From Prevotella sp. E15-22 (GTDB taxonomy: Bacteria > Bacteroidota > Bacteroidia > Bacteroidales > Bacteroidaceae), in the NCBI RefSeq assembly GCF_023204875.1, contig NZ_CP096247.1, positions 496,001 to 560,000 of the forward strand: a stretch of DNA of 64,000 nucleotides, given 5' to 3'. The notes below the pieces were generated by a model that saw only the letters and a list, made by a program, of their open reading frames with translations, did not search any database and was not told where the DNA came from. How positions within the stretch are numbered: position 1 is the stretch's first letter; the number at the start of each line of letters is the position of its first letter. Made by a program: the position numbers and the translations under genes. Shown one piece after another: positions 29,280-38,764 of this stretch.

Positions 29280-29745
29280 CTTCCACCTCTATACACTGCT
29301 TGATAATATCCATCGTAAAGCCGCGACTCAGGGCGTATCTGATAAGTTTCATCGTCGCCTCATATTCGCTGCTTGCCTTGATGCCTTTGCGCTTTTGCTT
29401 CAGCATTGGTCTAAGATTCTTCAAGTATTCCTCATCGTCTACCTCGTCCAAAAGCGGTTTCCCTATGCTGTCGTCAATGTGCTTCAGCCATAGTGCCTGC
29501 TCTACCTTCCTTCGCCCCCATTTGTTGTAGCGAATCTTGTCGTATATAAAAGCGCGGGCAAAGCGCTCGTCGTCCACATATCGTTCCTGAACAAGGCGCT
29601 CCATCACCTGAGCCTGTTCCTCTTCGCTGACGCCCCATTGCCGCATCTTCTCCAGCATCTCCTGTTGGCAGTGTTCGCTGCGGGCGCATAAGTCTGTCAG
29701 TTTTTGATAGGCCTGGCGGCCCGTCATTTCCTTCTTTATTGCCAT
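29257..29745 (-). CDS. recX: RecX family regulatory protein
   Basis: The protein has 162 residues, is helical and basic, and carries three-helix repeats typical of RecX (MLEKMRQWGVSEEEQAQVMERLVQERYVDDERFARAFIYDKIRYNKWGRRKVEQAL, seen in shorter stretches). RecX modulates RecA filaments. recA is not in this window. The gene overlaps the prmC end by about 10 nt and comF by 23 nt, so the three are translationally linked. The ATG start at 29745 fits the family length. Confidence 0.87.
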   Translation of the reverse strand: MAIKKEMTGRQAYQKLTDLCARSEHCQQEMLEKMRQWGVSEEEQAQVMERLVQERYVDDERFARAFIYDKIRYNKWGRRKVEQALWLKHIDDSIGKPLLDEVDDEEYLKNLRPMLKQKRKGIKASSEYEATMKLIRYALSRGFTMDIIKQCIEVEDEDEFSE

Positions 29746-30629
29746 GATTTCGTGAATCGTTGTTTGCCGAATTGGTCGTTTCTTATTTCAGTGTGTGAGA
29801 AGCCCTCTTCGCTAAGCATCTGTTGCATCTCGTTGATATATAAAGGATTAATCTCGAAATACAGTGTTCCTCTTGGCTTCAGTGTCTTTGCTGCATGTCG
29901 TGCAATGGCGCGATAGAATAGCAGAGGATCGTCGTCAGGCACGAAGAGTGCTAATTCTGGTTCATGCTCCAGCACATTGCGTTCCATCGTTGCGCGTTCC
30001 TTTTCGCAGATATATGGTGGATTGCTCACAATAATATCGAATTCGTGGCAAGATCGTGACAAGGTCGTGACAAGGTCGTGACAAGGTCTTTCGTATATCG
30101 TGGGTATATCGTCCAATATATCCCGTTTCTCGAAATTTACTTTTACCCCAATTCTTCTTGCATTCTCTGCTGCTATTCGCAAGGCTTCCTCGCTGATGTC
30201 CCATGCTGAAACTTGGGTATTAGGGATGTCAGCAGCTAGTGTACAAGCAATACACCCGCTGCCTGTGCCTATGTCAAGGATGGAAAGGTTTTTCCCGTCT
30301 TCCTTTGTCAATTTCCTGTCTTTAGTTATCCACTGACACAGCTCGTAAGTCTCGGGTCTGGGAATCAATACACCCGGCTCCACGTGAAAGGTCCTCCCGC
30401 CAAACTCTGCTTCGCCTAGCACGTATTGTACTGGCTCCCCCGTCAGTAGGCGTTGTGCAATTTCCGTTAAGAGTTCTTGGTTGTCTGTGGATAATTGTGT
30501 ATCTTTGCCGATGAATAAGTCGGATGGCATTAGTCCGAAGCGAATCTCGTACACCATACGGGCAATAGCCTTTGCTTCGTAGTCATCATAGACCTGCGTC
30601 AACTGGCGCCATAATTCATTGTAAGTCAT
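29736..30629 (-). CDS. prmC: Peptide chain release factor N5-glutamine methyltransferase, with an 11-bp tandem repeat
   Basis: The 297-residue enzyme methylates the GGQ glutamine of release factors. The SAM loop ILDIGTGSGCIA (117-128), the IPRPETYEL segment and the catalytic NPPY (203-206) are present. Directly before NPPY, residues about 182-196 are encoded by four copies (one degenerate) of an 11-bp unit (30044-30087). Most PrmC proteins have a short loop there, so this is an insertion of roughly a dozen residues. Because 11 is not a multiple of 3, gain or loss of one unit would shift the frame before the active site. The ATG lies only 4 nt after a TAATTTTG box, so the mRNA may be leaderless. 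It heads prmC-recX-comF. Confidence 0.9.
   Translation of the reverse strand: MTYNELWRQLTQVYDDYEAKAIARMVYEIRFGLMPSDLFIGKDTQLSTDNQELLTEIAQRLLTGEPVQYVLGEAEFGGRTFHVEPGVLIPRPETYELCQWITKDRKLTKEDGKNLSILDIGTGSGCIACTLAADIPNTQVSAWDISEEALRIAAENARRIGVKVNFEKRDILDDIPTIYERPCHDLVTTLSRSCHEFDIIVSNPPYICEKERATMERNVLEHEPELALFVPDDDPLLFYRAIARHAAKTLKPRGTLYFEINPLYINEMQQMLSEEGFSHTEIRNDQFGKQRFTKSWQ
30044..30087 (-). repeat. 11-bp tandem repeat inside prmC
   Basis: On the plus strand, CGTGGCAAGAT (30044-30054) is followed by three exact CGTGACAAGGT copies (30055-30065, 30066-30076, 30077-30087). Three perfect units plus one diverged copy keep the frame open (44 bp as read here). Confidence 0.9.
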
Positions 30630-30633
30630 ACTG

Positions 30634-30641
30634 CAAAATTA
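30634..30641 (-). promoter_or_regulatory. prmC -7 box, 4 nt from the start codon
   Basis: The minus strand reads TAATTTTG, and the prmC ATG begins after 4 nt. This geometry is the same as at tadA and birA and predicts a leaderless message. Confidence 0.55.
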
Positions 30642-30649
30642 CATAAAAT

Positions 30650-31579
30650 ATGGAAATCGACCAAATTTCTTTGGATAAAAAATACATGCATCGCTGCTTA
30701 CAGTTGGCTCTTAACGGACAGCAGAATGCAAAGCCAAACCCTATGGTTGGCGCAGTGATTGTGGCAAATAATCGTGTGATTGGCGAAGGCTATCATGTGC
30801 GTTGCGGACAGGGTCATGCCGAGGTAAATGCTTTTGCTAGCGTGCGTGCTGAGGATGAGCCGTTGTTAAAGGAGTCCACGATGTATGTGTCGTTGGAGCC
30901 TTGCTCTCATTATGGCAAGACACCTCCCTGTGCCGATTTGATCATCAAAAAAGGCGTTAAGCGTGTGGTCGTTGGTTGCATCGACGAGTTTGCCGAGGTG
31001 CAGGGTAGGGGCATCCAGAAGTTGCGCGATGCCGGCATCGACGTGACTGTAGGTGTTCTTGAAGCCGAGTGTAAGGCAATGAATCGCCGTTTCTTTACGT
31101 TCCATCGCCTGCATCGTCCGTACATCATCCTTAAATGGGCTCAGACAGCCAATGGTTTCTTGGACGACAATGGACGAGCATTGGCCATCTCATCACCCTT
31201 TACCCAGATGCTCAGTCATAAACTGCGAGCCCAAGAGGATGCTATCCTTGTAGGACGTGTTACCGACGACCGTGAACACCCGCTGCTCACCGTACGTCAT
31301 TGGGTTGGACCTGATCCCAAAAGACTTGTCATCGACCATCAACATCCTCTAAACCTCGAGTCTTTACATGCTCATCATGTGCAGTCGCTCATCGTTGAGG
31401 GTGGCAGAAAGACACTTGAGTCATTCCTGGCTCAAGACTTGTGGGATGAAATTCGCGTGGAAACGAATCTGGGGTTGACGGTTGCTGGTGGCACTCGTGC
31501 ACCGCATTTGCCGGCCCACGTAAAAGTGATATCGCAACAGGTGTATGATGAGAACATCATTGTGAATTACGAAAAATAA
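30650..31579 (+). CDS. ribD: Bifunctional riboflavin deaminase/reductase
   Basis: The 309-residue protein carries out the second and third committed steps of riboflavin synthesis: deamination of the pyrimidine and NADPH reduction of the ribosyl group. The N-terminal deaminase zinc site is HAE (His 56, Glu 58) with PCSHYGKTPPC (Cys 85 and 94), and NPMVGAVIV is also typical. The C-terminal reductase-like half has WAQTANGF and LIVEGGRKTLESF. It is shorter than the roughly 365 residues of E. coli RibD but normal for Bacteroidetes. It is divergent from prmC. No convincing TAnnTTTG box was found for it. A terminator follows 3 nt after the stop. Confidence 0.93.
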   Translation: MEIDQISLDKKYMHRCLQLALNGQQNAKPNPMVGAVIVANNRVIGEGYHVRCGQGHAEVNAFASVRAEDEPLLKESTMYVSLEPCSHYGKTPPCADLIIKKGVKRVVVGCIDEFAEVQGRGIQKLRDAGIDVTVGVLEAECKAMNRRFFTFHRLHRPYIILKWAQTANGFLDDNGRALAISSPFTQMLSHKLRAQEDAILVGRVTDDREHPLLTVRHWVGPDPKRLVIDHQHPLNLESLHAHHVQSLIVEGGRKTLESFLAQDLWDEIRVETNLGLTVAGGTRAPHLPAHVKVISQQVYDENIIVNYEK

Positions 31580-31581
31580 TA

Positions 31582-31606
31582 AAAGCCACTCTTTGGGAGT
31601 GGCTTT
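31582..31606. terminator. Terminator shared by ribD and the converging RNase H gene
   Basis: Stem AAAGCCACTC / GAGTGGCTTT with loop TTTGG; T-rich on both sides. It lies between converging genes. Confidence 0.82.
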
Positions 31607-31617
31607 ATTGTTTAATC

Positions 31618-32076
31618 TTATTTCCTTCCGAAGTCGGCAGGAACTTCGCCCCACTTGCTCGTCTCCCATTTAATGATGGGATTGCGAAAGTTATGCGTGC
31701 GCAGCCAATTCTCTGCGCGCTGAATAATCTGATAGAGCTGTTCCGTTTGTGGGGTGCGTTCCAGTTTTGTCTTGCATTGGCGCTTGTTTACCCATAGAAT
31801 AGCGTTGTACGAATCCGAGTAGATAACCTTGTCGTGCAATCCTTTCTGCCAACAGAGCGCCAGGGCGTGAACAATCGCCAGAAACTCGCCAATGTTGTTT
31901 GTTCCCTTCACTGGACCGAAATGAAACACCTGCGCGCCCGTCTGTAGGTCAATAGCCTGATATTCCATGGGACCGGGATTGCCGCTGCAAGCAGCATCCA
32001 CAGCCCACGCATCTGCCCTTACCTCAAGAGGCAAGGGCAGTACGGTGTCGTGTCTATAGTCGGGAGGGTTCTGCAT
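31618..32076 (-). CDS. Ribonuclease H1-type protein
   Basis: The protein has 152 residues with the RNase H DEDD residues in order: Asp 27 (WAVDAACSGNPGP), Glu 64 (NNIGEFLAI), Asp 88 (IYSDSYNAI) and Asp 148 near the C-terminus (EVPADFGRK). It degrades the RNA strand of RNA-DNA hybrids. This is the short Bacteroidetes form. It has no N-terminal hybrid-binding (viroplasmin) domain. It follows argS by 1 nt and is probably co-transcribed with it. Confidence 0.87.
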   Translation of the reverse strand: MQNPPDYRHDTVLPLPLEVRADAWAVDAACSGNPGPMEYQAIDLQTGAQVFHFGPVKGTNNIGEFLAIVHALALCWQKGLHDKVIYSDSYNAILWVNKRQCKTKLERTPQTEQLYQIIQRAENWLRTHNFRNPIIKWETSKWGEVPADFGRK

Positions 32077-32077
32077 A

Positions 32078-33856
32078 TTACATGCGTTCGGGTACCTCGA
32101 TACCCAGCAGACCCATACCGTTCTTGATGATCTTCGCTACGTTCTTTGCCAGCATCAGGCGGACAGCCTTTTTCTGCTCATCGGGTTCGTTGAGGATGCT
32201 GAAGTCGTGATAGAACTGGTTGAATACCTTCGTCAACTCATAGCAGTAGTTGGCAATGCCACTGGGACTATAGTCCTTACCAGCCTGTTCCACGGCAGCG
32301 CCAAACTCAGACATCTTCTGAATGAGCTCGATCTCTTTGCTGGAGAGTTCCGGAGTACCTGGATTTTCCAGAGTTTCTGGAGCCTTGCGGAGGATTGAGC
32401 GGATACGAGCGTAGGTATACTGGATGAAAGGACCGGTGTTACCGTTGAAATCAATACTCTCTTCGGGGTTAAACAGCATGTTCTTGCGAGCATCCACCTT
32501 CAGGATGAAGTACTTAAGGGCACCCATACCCACGATGCGGGCAATTTCGCGACGTTCCTCTTCAGTCATATCGTCAAACTTACCCAGTTCCATAGAGGTC
32601 TTATAGGCATCTTCTACCATCAGTGCCATCAGGTCGTCGGCATCCACCACCGTGCCTTCACGACTCTTCATCTTACCGTTGGGCAATTCTACCATGCCAT
32701 AAGAGAAGTGAACCAACTCCTTACCCCACTTGAAGCCTAGGCGATCCAGCAGAATAGAGAGCACCTGGAAGTGATAGTTCTGTTCGTTACCCACCACATA
32801 AATCATCTTGTCAATGGGATAGTCCTTGAAACGCATCTCAGCAGTACCGATGTCCTGTGTCATGTATACTGAGGTTCCATCAGAACGTAGCAGCAACTTC
32901 TGGTCCAAGCCCTCGTTGGTCAGGTCGGCCCATACTGAGTTGTCCTTGTGGCGCTCGAAGAGACCCTTGGCGAGTCCCTCTTCTACCTTGGCCTTACCCT
33001 TCAGGTAGGTCTGGCTCTCGTAGTAAATCTTATCGAAACCAACGCCCATCTTCTTGTAGGTCTCGTCGAAACCGGCATATACCCAGTTGTTCATCTTCTC
33101 CCACAGAGCGCGTACCTCAGGATCGTTGTTCTCCCATTTCACCAGCATCTCGTGGGCTTCCTTAATCAACGGAGCCTCCTGCTTGGCCTTTTCCTCGTCC
33201 ATGCCCTGAGCCACGAGTTCTTTCACCTCTTCGCGGTAGTGCTTGTCGAAAGCTACATAGTAGTCGCCAATCAGATGGTCACCCTTCTTGCCAGATGATT
33301 CGGGAGTCTCGCCATTGCCGTACTTCAACCAAGCCAGCATCGACTTACAGATATGAATACCGCGGTCGTTCACGATGTTCGTCTTCACCACCTTGTTGCC
33401 GTTGGCTTCCATGATCTGAGCCAGCGACCAGCCCAGCAGGTTGTTGCGCACATGACCAAGGTGCAGAGGCTTGTTGGTGTTGGGTGAAGAGTATTCAATC
33501 ATTACCAAGGGACTTTCATCGGTGGCCTGTTTCATACCGAAGTGGTCATCCTGGTCCATAGCCTGCAGCAACTGCAGCCATGCACCTTCACCTATGCTCA
33601 GGTTCAGGAATCCCTTTACTACGTTGAACTTCTCCACGGCCGAGCAGTTGTCGACCAGATACTGACCAATCTCCTGAGCCGTCTGCTCTGGCGATTTCTT
33701 GGCAGCCTTCACAAAGGGGAAGACCACCAGCGTCAGGTTACCCTCAAACTCGCTGCGTGTCTTCTGCAGCTGCAACATCTTTTCGCTTGCCTCCATGCCG
33801 TAGAGCGCCTTCACGGCCTCGCCTGCGGCTTGACTTATCAGTGTCTCGATATTCAT
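32078..33856 (-). CDS. argS: Arginyl-tRNA synthetase
   Basis: The class I synthetase has about 592 residues. The HIGH-type motif is LHLGHVRNN preceded by SPNTNKP, the KMSK-like loop is KMKSREGT, and a C-terminal DALR anticodon-binding domain follows. It charges tRNA-Arg. The frame runs to 33889, but the perfect promoter at 33887-33918 sets the start at ATG 33856. The RNase H gene follows directly. Length is normal. Confidence 0.95.
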   Translation of the reverse strand: MNIETLISQAAGEAVKALYGMEASEKMLQLQKTRSEFEGNLTLVVFPFVKAAKKSPEQTAQEIGQYLVDNCSAVEKFNVVKGFLNLSIGEGAWLQLLQAMDQDDHFGMKQATDESPLVMIEYSSPNTNKPLHLGHVRNNLLGWSLAQIMEANGNKVVKTNIVNDRGIHICKSMLAWLKYGNGETPESSGKKGDHLIGDYYVAFDKHYREEVKELVAQGMDEEKAKQEAPLIKEAHEMLVKWENNDPEVRALWEKMNNWVYAGFDETYKKMGVGFDKIYYESQTYLKGKAKVEEGLAKGLFERHKDNSVWADLTNEGLDQKLLLRSDGTSVYMTQDIGTAEMRFKDYPIDKMIYVVGNEQNYHFQVLSILLDRLGFKWGKELVHFSYGMVELPNGKMKSREGTVVDADDLMALMVEDAYKTSMELGKFDDMTEEERREIARIVGMGALKYFILKVDARKNMLFNPEESIDFNGNTGPFIQYTYARIRSILRKAPETLENPGTPELSSKEIELIQKMSEFGAAVEQAGKDYSPSGIANYCYELTKVFNQFYHDFSILNEPDEQKKAVRLMLAKNVAKIIKNGMGLLGIEVPERM

Positions 33857-33886
33857 AATCGCTTGTTGTATAATATATGTGGGGTG

Positions 33887-33918
33887 CAAAGGTACTATTT
33901 TTTCTTGGAATGGACAAA
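33887..33918 (-). promoter_or_regulatory. argS promoter
   Basis: On the minus strand, TTTG (33915-33918), 20 nt and TACCTTTG (33887-33894) are a full consensus match. ATG 33856 lies about 30 nt downstream. Confidence 0.8.
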
Positions 33919-34040
33919 TAAAACGTCAGTTTTTGCTGTTGAGTGGACCTTGAAACGATAGTGTTCTTATATCAAACAATTTACGGAATACATCAAACAG
34001 TACAATCTAATCATACAAAAACTAAGGATTTTAGCGAAAT

Positions 34041-34148
34041 TATGATAATTTATTCGATTTTTGTGCTGTTATTAAACAAAAAACTATAATTTTGCATCCA
34101 ATTTTTATAAATTTACGTTTTTTATTAAACTTTTATTAGTACTTAACT
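34041..34148 (+). promoter_or_regulatory. Promoter and leader of the first giant surface protein, duplicated at 38665-38764
   Basis: A -7 box TAATTTTG lies at 34087-34094, with a T-rich -33 region (TTTG 34060-34063 at 23 nt, or TGTG 34062-34065 at 21 nt). The words TGATAATTTATTCG, TTTTTGTGC and TTAGTACTTA plus the start ATGGGTAAAAAG recur before the second paralog. The leader is about 50 nt, AT-rich, and has no Shine-Dalgarno. Confidence 0.6.
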
Positions 34149-37100
34149 ATGGGTAAAAAGATTAGGTTCTTAGGATTAGCATTTGCAGTGGCAATGCTAA
34201 CATTACCAGGTTATGCCCAGCATGCTGCCAGAACTAATAACGCAGCAACTGGGTGGTTTATCACACCAAAACCATTGACCCCCGACGCTGTCAAGGCCGC
34301 CAAGGCTGCCATGGCCAAGGCTTCCGCCAAGAAGTCGCCGCTCAAGGGGGCTGCATCTACTGGAGAAATAGTAGATGAGCATGGTATTATCACGAGTCCT
34401 GCCGAAGGCGAAATGCTGACCTACCTTCGTTCGGGCTATTCCTACTTTTCGCGGAGTCAGCAAGTAGCTGTTGGCGAGCAGTATGGAACCGTGACCATCG
34501 TGGAGTGCAGTGATGGTACGGTTTACATTAAGGATCCTCTGGCTTATAATCCTGCTGAGACATGGGTGAAGGGTCATAAGGATGGTAACACCATTACTGT
34601 GCCTACCAAGCAGCCTATCTTCTATTCCACCAACAGTCACGAGACATTCAGTCTGCGTTGGGGCTTGAAGAATGCCAATGGAACTTACACCGTAGCCGAC
34701 GACCATGCCGATGTCTTTACCTTTACCATTGAAGGTAATACCATCCGTTTGGAGGGCACTTCTGCCGATGGTTATTTCATGGGGCAGTTTTATGACGATG
34801 AGGACCATACCTTCTCACGTTATGGCGATTTTGAGACGGTATGGACAAAACTAGTTGTCAACACGCAGATTGACCAGTTGCCCTACGCCCCTTCTTTCTC
34901 AGACCTTGCTGATCAGTCGGCTTTCACCATTCTCGATGTGAATAACGATGGCAGTACCTGGAAATTCAATTCTGGTGGCTATGCGCAGTATTCATATAAT
35001 GGTTCTAACCCTGGTGATGACTGGCTCATTACTCCAGCCATAAAGTTGGAGGCAGGTAAGGCTTATCGTTTAGCCTTTAACACCTGGGCCAGTTACTACC
35101 CAGAACGTATTGAGGTAAAGATGGGTGTTGACAAAACCGCTGAGGCTATGACACAGTCGGTTATTGCTCCCACAGATGTTACATGGAAGAGTGATGACAT
35201 CAAGATGCTGGAGAACAAACTCATCACTGTTGATGTCGATGGCTATTATTATTTTGGCCTCCACGCTATCTCTGACAAGGATGAATATTTCCTGCATGTC
35301 AACGACCTTGTTGTCGAAGAGAGTGCTTCTTTGGCTGGTCCCGATGTGGTGACTAACTTTATCGTGGTTCCCACAGAGAATAAATTAGAGGCCACCATCA
35401 GCTTCACTGCTCCAACAAAGACCGTTGCTGGAGATGATCTAACAGAGAATCTTACGAAGGTTGATGTCCTACGTGATGGTGAGGTAATTAAGACCTTCGA
35501 GGATGTTGCTCCCGGCACAGAACTGAGCTATGTAGACAAAGACAGAGCATTGACTATTGGTGCCTATAGCTATCAGGTTGTTGCCTACAATGCTGCTGGC
35601 AAGGGCTTGACAAGTGATGCTATCACCGCTCATATCTCTGTGGTGTTCGAGGTGCCTTATGTGGCTGACTTCTCAAACGAAGAGACTTTTAACCAGTTCC
35701 AGGTTATTGACGCTAATAACGACCATGCCACCTGGAAATGGGAGGATATGGCAAAATACGCTTTCTGTGAACACCATGATACCAATGCCGCCAACGACTA
35801 TCTTGTATCGCTACCCATTCATCTGGAGGCACGCAAACATTATGTCGTTACGGCTAATGTTAATGCTTTTGGCTATGGACATGAAGAACGTTTCGAAGTG
35901 GTGCTTGGCAGAGCTGCTTCAGCTTCGAGTCTGACCATGAAACTCATTCAGCCTACTGTTATCACCTCTGAGTTTGCTACCGATTATGAGGCAACCTTTA
36001 CTGTGCCCGTAGAAGGCAATTATTATATTGCCATCCATGGCATCAGTGATGCTGCCAAGTATTTCCTTGTGGCTCATGGTTTGTCTGTTACCAAGGGCGT
36101 TGAGCCCACTGCTCCTGCTGCTGTGTCTGGCTTTACTGCTACAGCAGGTGCCAAGGGCGCTCTGGAGGTGAACCTCGCCTTTACGACACCTACAAAGACT
36201 GCTGAAGATAACGACCTTGAGGGTATTATGTCCGTGGATATCTATCGTAATGGCAATGTGGTGAAGACCTTCAATGATGTGGCTCCTAATACCGCGCTTA
36301 GCTGGAAGGACGAGAATGTGGGTAATGCAAAAACCTATACTTATCAGGTTGTTGCCTCTAATGCTAATGGTGCAGGTGCTAAAAGTGAGGCTGTAGAGGT
36401 GTATGTCGGTTATGATGTGCCTGCTGCTGTCGACAACGTGGTTGCTCAGGATCAGTTTACTAACATCCTTTTCTCGTGGGATGCTGTAGGTGATGCAGGT
36501 CCAAAGGGAAACTATGTGGACCCGGCTCAGGTCACCTATAAGGCTTGGACTGTTGAGATTGAGTCTTATATGAATATGCAGATTCCTGTATTGCAGGAGA
36601 TGATAGGGGAGGTGACAGGTCAAACTAGTCTTGCAGCCCCCTACAACACCATGGAAGGTTCACAGGCACTGAAGTATTTTGCTATTCAGCCTACAAACAA
36701 GAGTGGCGAAGGCGAGGAGAGCTATACAGCCTTCTTGGTAGGTAAGCCTTATACATTGCCATTTGCAGAGAGTTTCCAAAATCAGGCGTTGCATTATTTC
36801 TGGTCATCAAACGCTGCTCTGTTGGTGTCGCAGGATGCTGCCGATGCTGATGGCGTAGCTCTTGAACTGTTGTCGGAGGAGAGAGGCAGTGCTTGCCTCG
36901 AGTCTGGTAAGATTGATATTAAGAATACCGAGAACCCCACACTTCTTTTCAATGCTAAGAGTTCAAACATCAGTGTTGTAAGTGTTCTTGGCGCCAAGGA
37001 TGGTGGCGAGTTCCAGCTGCTGCAAGTAGCCAATCTGACCAGTGGCTATAACACGTTCAAAGTTTCCTTGGCCAATCTGAAGGATGCCGAAAAATATGTG

Positions 37101-38420
37101 CAGTTCCGCTTTTTGATTCGCTATATGAATCCTTGCACTTTAGATGAGAATGGCAATATCGTTGCGAAGGGCGACTTCGTGACAATGGACAATATCCGTG
37201 TGGTTGATCTTTATGATCATGACGTGGAGGTTGTTCTGGATGCACCTGCTTCAGTTGTGGCTGGTAATACTGCCAAGGTGAAGATGAACGTGAAGAACAA
37301 CGCAGAGAATGCTGCCGCCGGTCTTACTCTGACACTTACTGCTGGTCAGAAAGAACTCCTTAGTAAGACCTTTGAGGCTCCTCTTGCTGCATTCTCTTCT
37401 GCTACTGTTGAGACGGTGTTCCCAACTTCTGTTTTCGATGAGGCTGGCGATGTAGTTCTCAAGGCTGAAGTAAGCTATGCTGATGATTTGAATCAGAATA
37501 ACAATGTCGATGAGACTATTATCACTGTGGTTGATCCTGCCGTAGCTGCTCCTGCTGATCTGTTGGCGCAGCAGGTTAACGACAACACGGTGACATTATC
37601 GTGGTCAACTCCAATTAGCTCTGCTGATGTGATGACTGAGAGCTTTGAGGATGGTTTAGGTGGCTTCACCATGATTGATGCCGATGGTGACGGTTGTAAC
37701 TGGACTCATCATGTTAATGTGGAAGGTCAGAGTGGTCACTTCTCAACGACGACCGGAAACGGTAGTGTTTATTCTGAGAGTTATAGCAACGACACCAATT
37801 CGGCTCTTACGCCCGATAACTGGCTCGTTACGCCTGCCGTTAAACTGACAGGCACGTTTAAGTTCTGGGCTTGTGGTCAGGATAAGAACTATGCTGACGA
37901 GCACTTCGCAGTGTTCGTTTCTACAACCAGTGCAACAGATCCTACGGCCTTTACTAAGGTTTCTAATGAGTTTGTTGCTACTTCTGCGATGAAGGAATAT
38001 TCTGTGGATCTGAGTGCCTATAATGGTCAGGCCGGTTACATTGCTATCCGTCACTATAATGTCTCGGATAAGTTCTGTCTGGTTGTCGACGATGTCACCT
38101 ATACACCTGCGGACTTCGCGCCTATCAGTTATAACATCTATGTGGATGCAGCTCAGGTTGCAAATGTCGCAGAGAACAGTGCTGATTTGAAGAACCTGAT
38201 CTGTGGTAACCACGTATTCGCTGTAACCGCAGTCTATGCCAACGGAGTAGAGTCTAAGCCCGTTATGCAGACGCTCGATGTGGTGAATGCTATTAACGAC
38301 ATTGTGAGCAATGGCAAACCATTCACCATTTACACCGTAGATGGCAAACTCATCAATCGTCAGGCAGCAAATATGAAGGGTATATACATTGTTAATAGCA
38401 AGAAGGTGCTGACGAAATAG
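34149..38420 (+). CDS. Giant multidomain exported protein, T9SS-type cargo (paralog 1)
   Basis: The protein has 1423 residues. Signal peptide: GKKIRFLGLAFAVAMLTLPGYAQ. An N-terminal domain of about 150 residues with a VYIKD ... WVKG ... GNTIT core follows (shared with two other proteins here). Next come cleaved-adhesin/choice-of-anchor J domains (DDWLITPAIKL, DNWLVTPAVKL), fibronectin type III-like domains (KVDVLRDGEVIKTFEDVAPG), a CARDB-like domain (HDVEVVLDAP with NAENAAAG), and a third choice-of-anchor J copy. The C-terminal tail FTIYTVDGKLIN ... GIYIVNSKKVLTK resembles a T9SS sorting domain. It is probably exported through PorV-type machinery and attached to or released from the surface; a role in adhesion or glycan binding is inferred. 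It ends at a strong terminator. Confidence 0.85.
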   Translation: MGKKIRFLGLAFAVAMLTLPGYAQHAARTNNAATGWFITPKPLTPDAVKAAKAAMAKASAKKSPLKGAASTGEIVDEHGIITSPAEGEMLTYLRSGYSYFSRSQQVAVGEQYGTVTIVECSDGTVYIKDPLAYNPAETWVKGHKDGNTITVPTKQPIFYSTNSHETFSLRWGLKNANGTYTVADDHADVFTFTIEGNTIRLEGTSADGYFMGQFYDDEDHTFSRYGDFETVWTKLVVNTQIDQLPYAPSFSDLADQSAFTILDVNNDGSTWKFNSGGYAQYSYNGSNPGDDWLITPAIKLEAGKAYRLAFNTWASYYPERIEVKMGVDKTAEAMTQSVIAPTDVTWKSDDIKMLENKLITVDVDGYYYFGLHAISDKDEYFLHVNDLVVEESASLAGPDVVTNFIVVPTENKLEATISFTAPTKTVAGDDLTENLTKVDVLRDGEVIKTFEDVAPGTELSYVDKDRALTIGAYSYQVVAYNAAGKGLTSDAITAHISVVFEVPYVADFSNEETFNQFQVIDANNDHATWKWEDMAKYAFCEHHDTNAANDYLVSLPIHLEARKHYVVTANVNAFGYGHEERFEVVLGRAASASSLTMKLIQPTVITSEFATDYEATFTVPVEGNYYIAIHGISDAAKYFLVAHGLSVTKGVEPTAPAAVSGFTATAGAKGALEVNLAFTTPTKTAEDNDLEGIMSVDIYRNGNVVKTFNDVAPNTALSWKDENVGNAKTYTYQVVASNANGAGAKSEAVEVYVGYDVPAAVDNVVAQDQFTNILFSWDAVGDAGPKGNYVDPAQVTYKAWTVEIESYMNMQIPVLQEMIGEVTGQTSLAAPYNTMEGSQALKYFAIQPTNKSGEGEESYTAFLVGKPYTLPFAESFQNQALHYFWSSNAALLVSQDAADADGVALELLSEERGSACLESGKIDIKNTENPTLLFNAKSSNISVVSVLGAKDGGEFQLLQVANLTSGYNTFKVSLANLKDAEKYVQFRFLIRYMNPCTLDENGNIVAKGDFVTMDNIRVVDLYDHDVEVVLDAPASVVAGNTAKVKMNVKNNAENAAAGLTLTLTAGQKELLSKTFEAPLAAFSSATVETVFPTSVFDEAGDVVLKAEVSYADDLNQNNNVDETIITVVDPAVAAPADLLAQQVNDNTVTLSWSTPISSADVMTESFEDGLGGFTMIDADGDGCNWTHHVNVEGQSGHFSTTTGNGSVYSESYSNDTNSALTPDNWLVTPAVKLTGTFKFWACGQDKNYADEHFAVFVSTTSATDPTAFTKVSNEFVATSAMKEYSVDLSAYNGQAGYIAIRHYNVSDKFCLVVDDVTYTPADFAPISYNIYVDAAQVANVAENSADLKNLICGNHVFAVTAVYANGVESKPVMQTLDVVNAINDIVSNGKPFTIYTVDGKLINRQAANMKGIYIVNSKKVLTK

Positions 38421-38464
38421 GTCTGTATCAGCCTTTTTGAATGAATATTTTGTTTTTATTCGTC

Positions 38465-38494
38465 CGGGGAGCACAAGTTCGTTTGTGCTCCCCG
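38465..38494 (+). terminator. Terminator after surface-protein paralog 1
   Basis: CGGGGAGCACAA / TTGTGCTCCCCG with a 6-nt loop and then a T run. The 344-nt gap to the next gene otherwise holds only its promoter and leader. Confidence 0.87.
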
Positions 38495-38664
38495 ATTTCT
38501 TTTTTTATACAAACAGCTGCTGTATAAAGAGTTAGTACGTCTTTCTTTGTTGTTCTGTATACTTTATTTTGGCATGCTTTTGTTCGTTTTATCACTATTT
38601 TGTGGTATTTTTTAACCAAAGCCTATTTTCTTGACATAGAACAATTGAAAACGCAAAAAAGTGA

Positions 38665-38764
38665 TAATTTATTCGTTTTTTGTGCGTATTTTAATCAAAA
38701 AGTAGTAAATTTGCACCCGAATTTTACAATTTTTCGTTTATTATTAATTTTTTAATTAGTACTT
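38665..38764 (+). promoter_or_regulatory. Promoter and leader of the second giant surface protein
   Basis: TAAATTTG (38706-38713) is the -7 box. The upstream and leader sequence repeats that before 34149 (TGATAATTTATTCG, TTTTTGTGC, TTAGTACTTA). Transcription would begin about 45 nt before the ATG at 38765. Confidence 0.6.

Noticed and set aside
30660..30680. A -7 box for ribD (TTTCTTTG around 30667)
   Set aside because: It lies inside the coding sequence from ATG 30650 and misses the conserved A; no reliable ribD promoter could be named.
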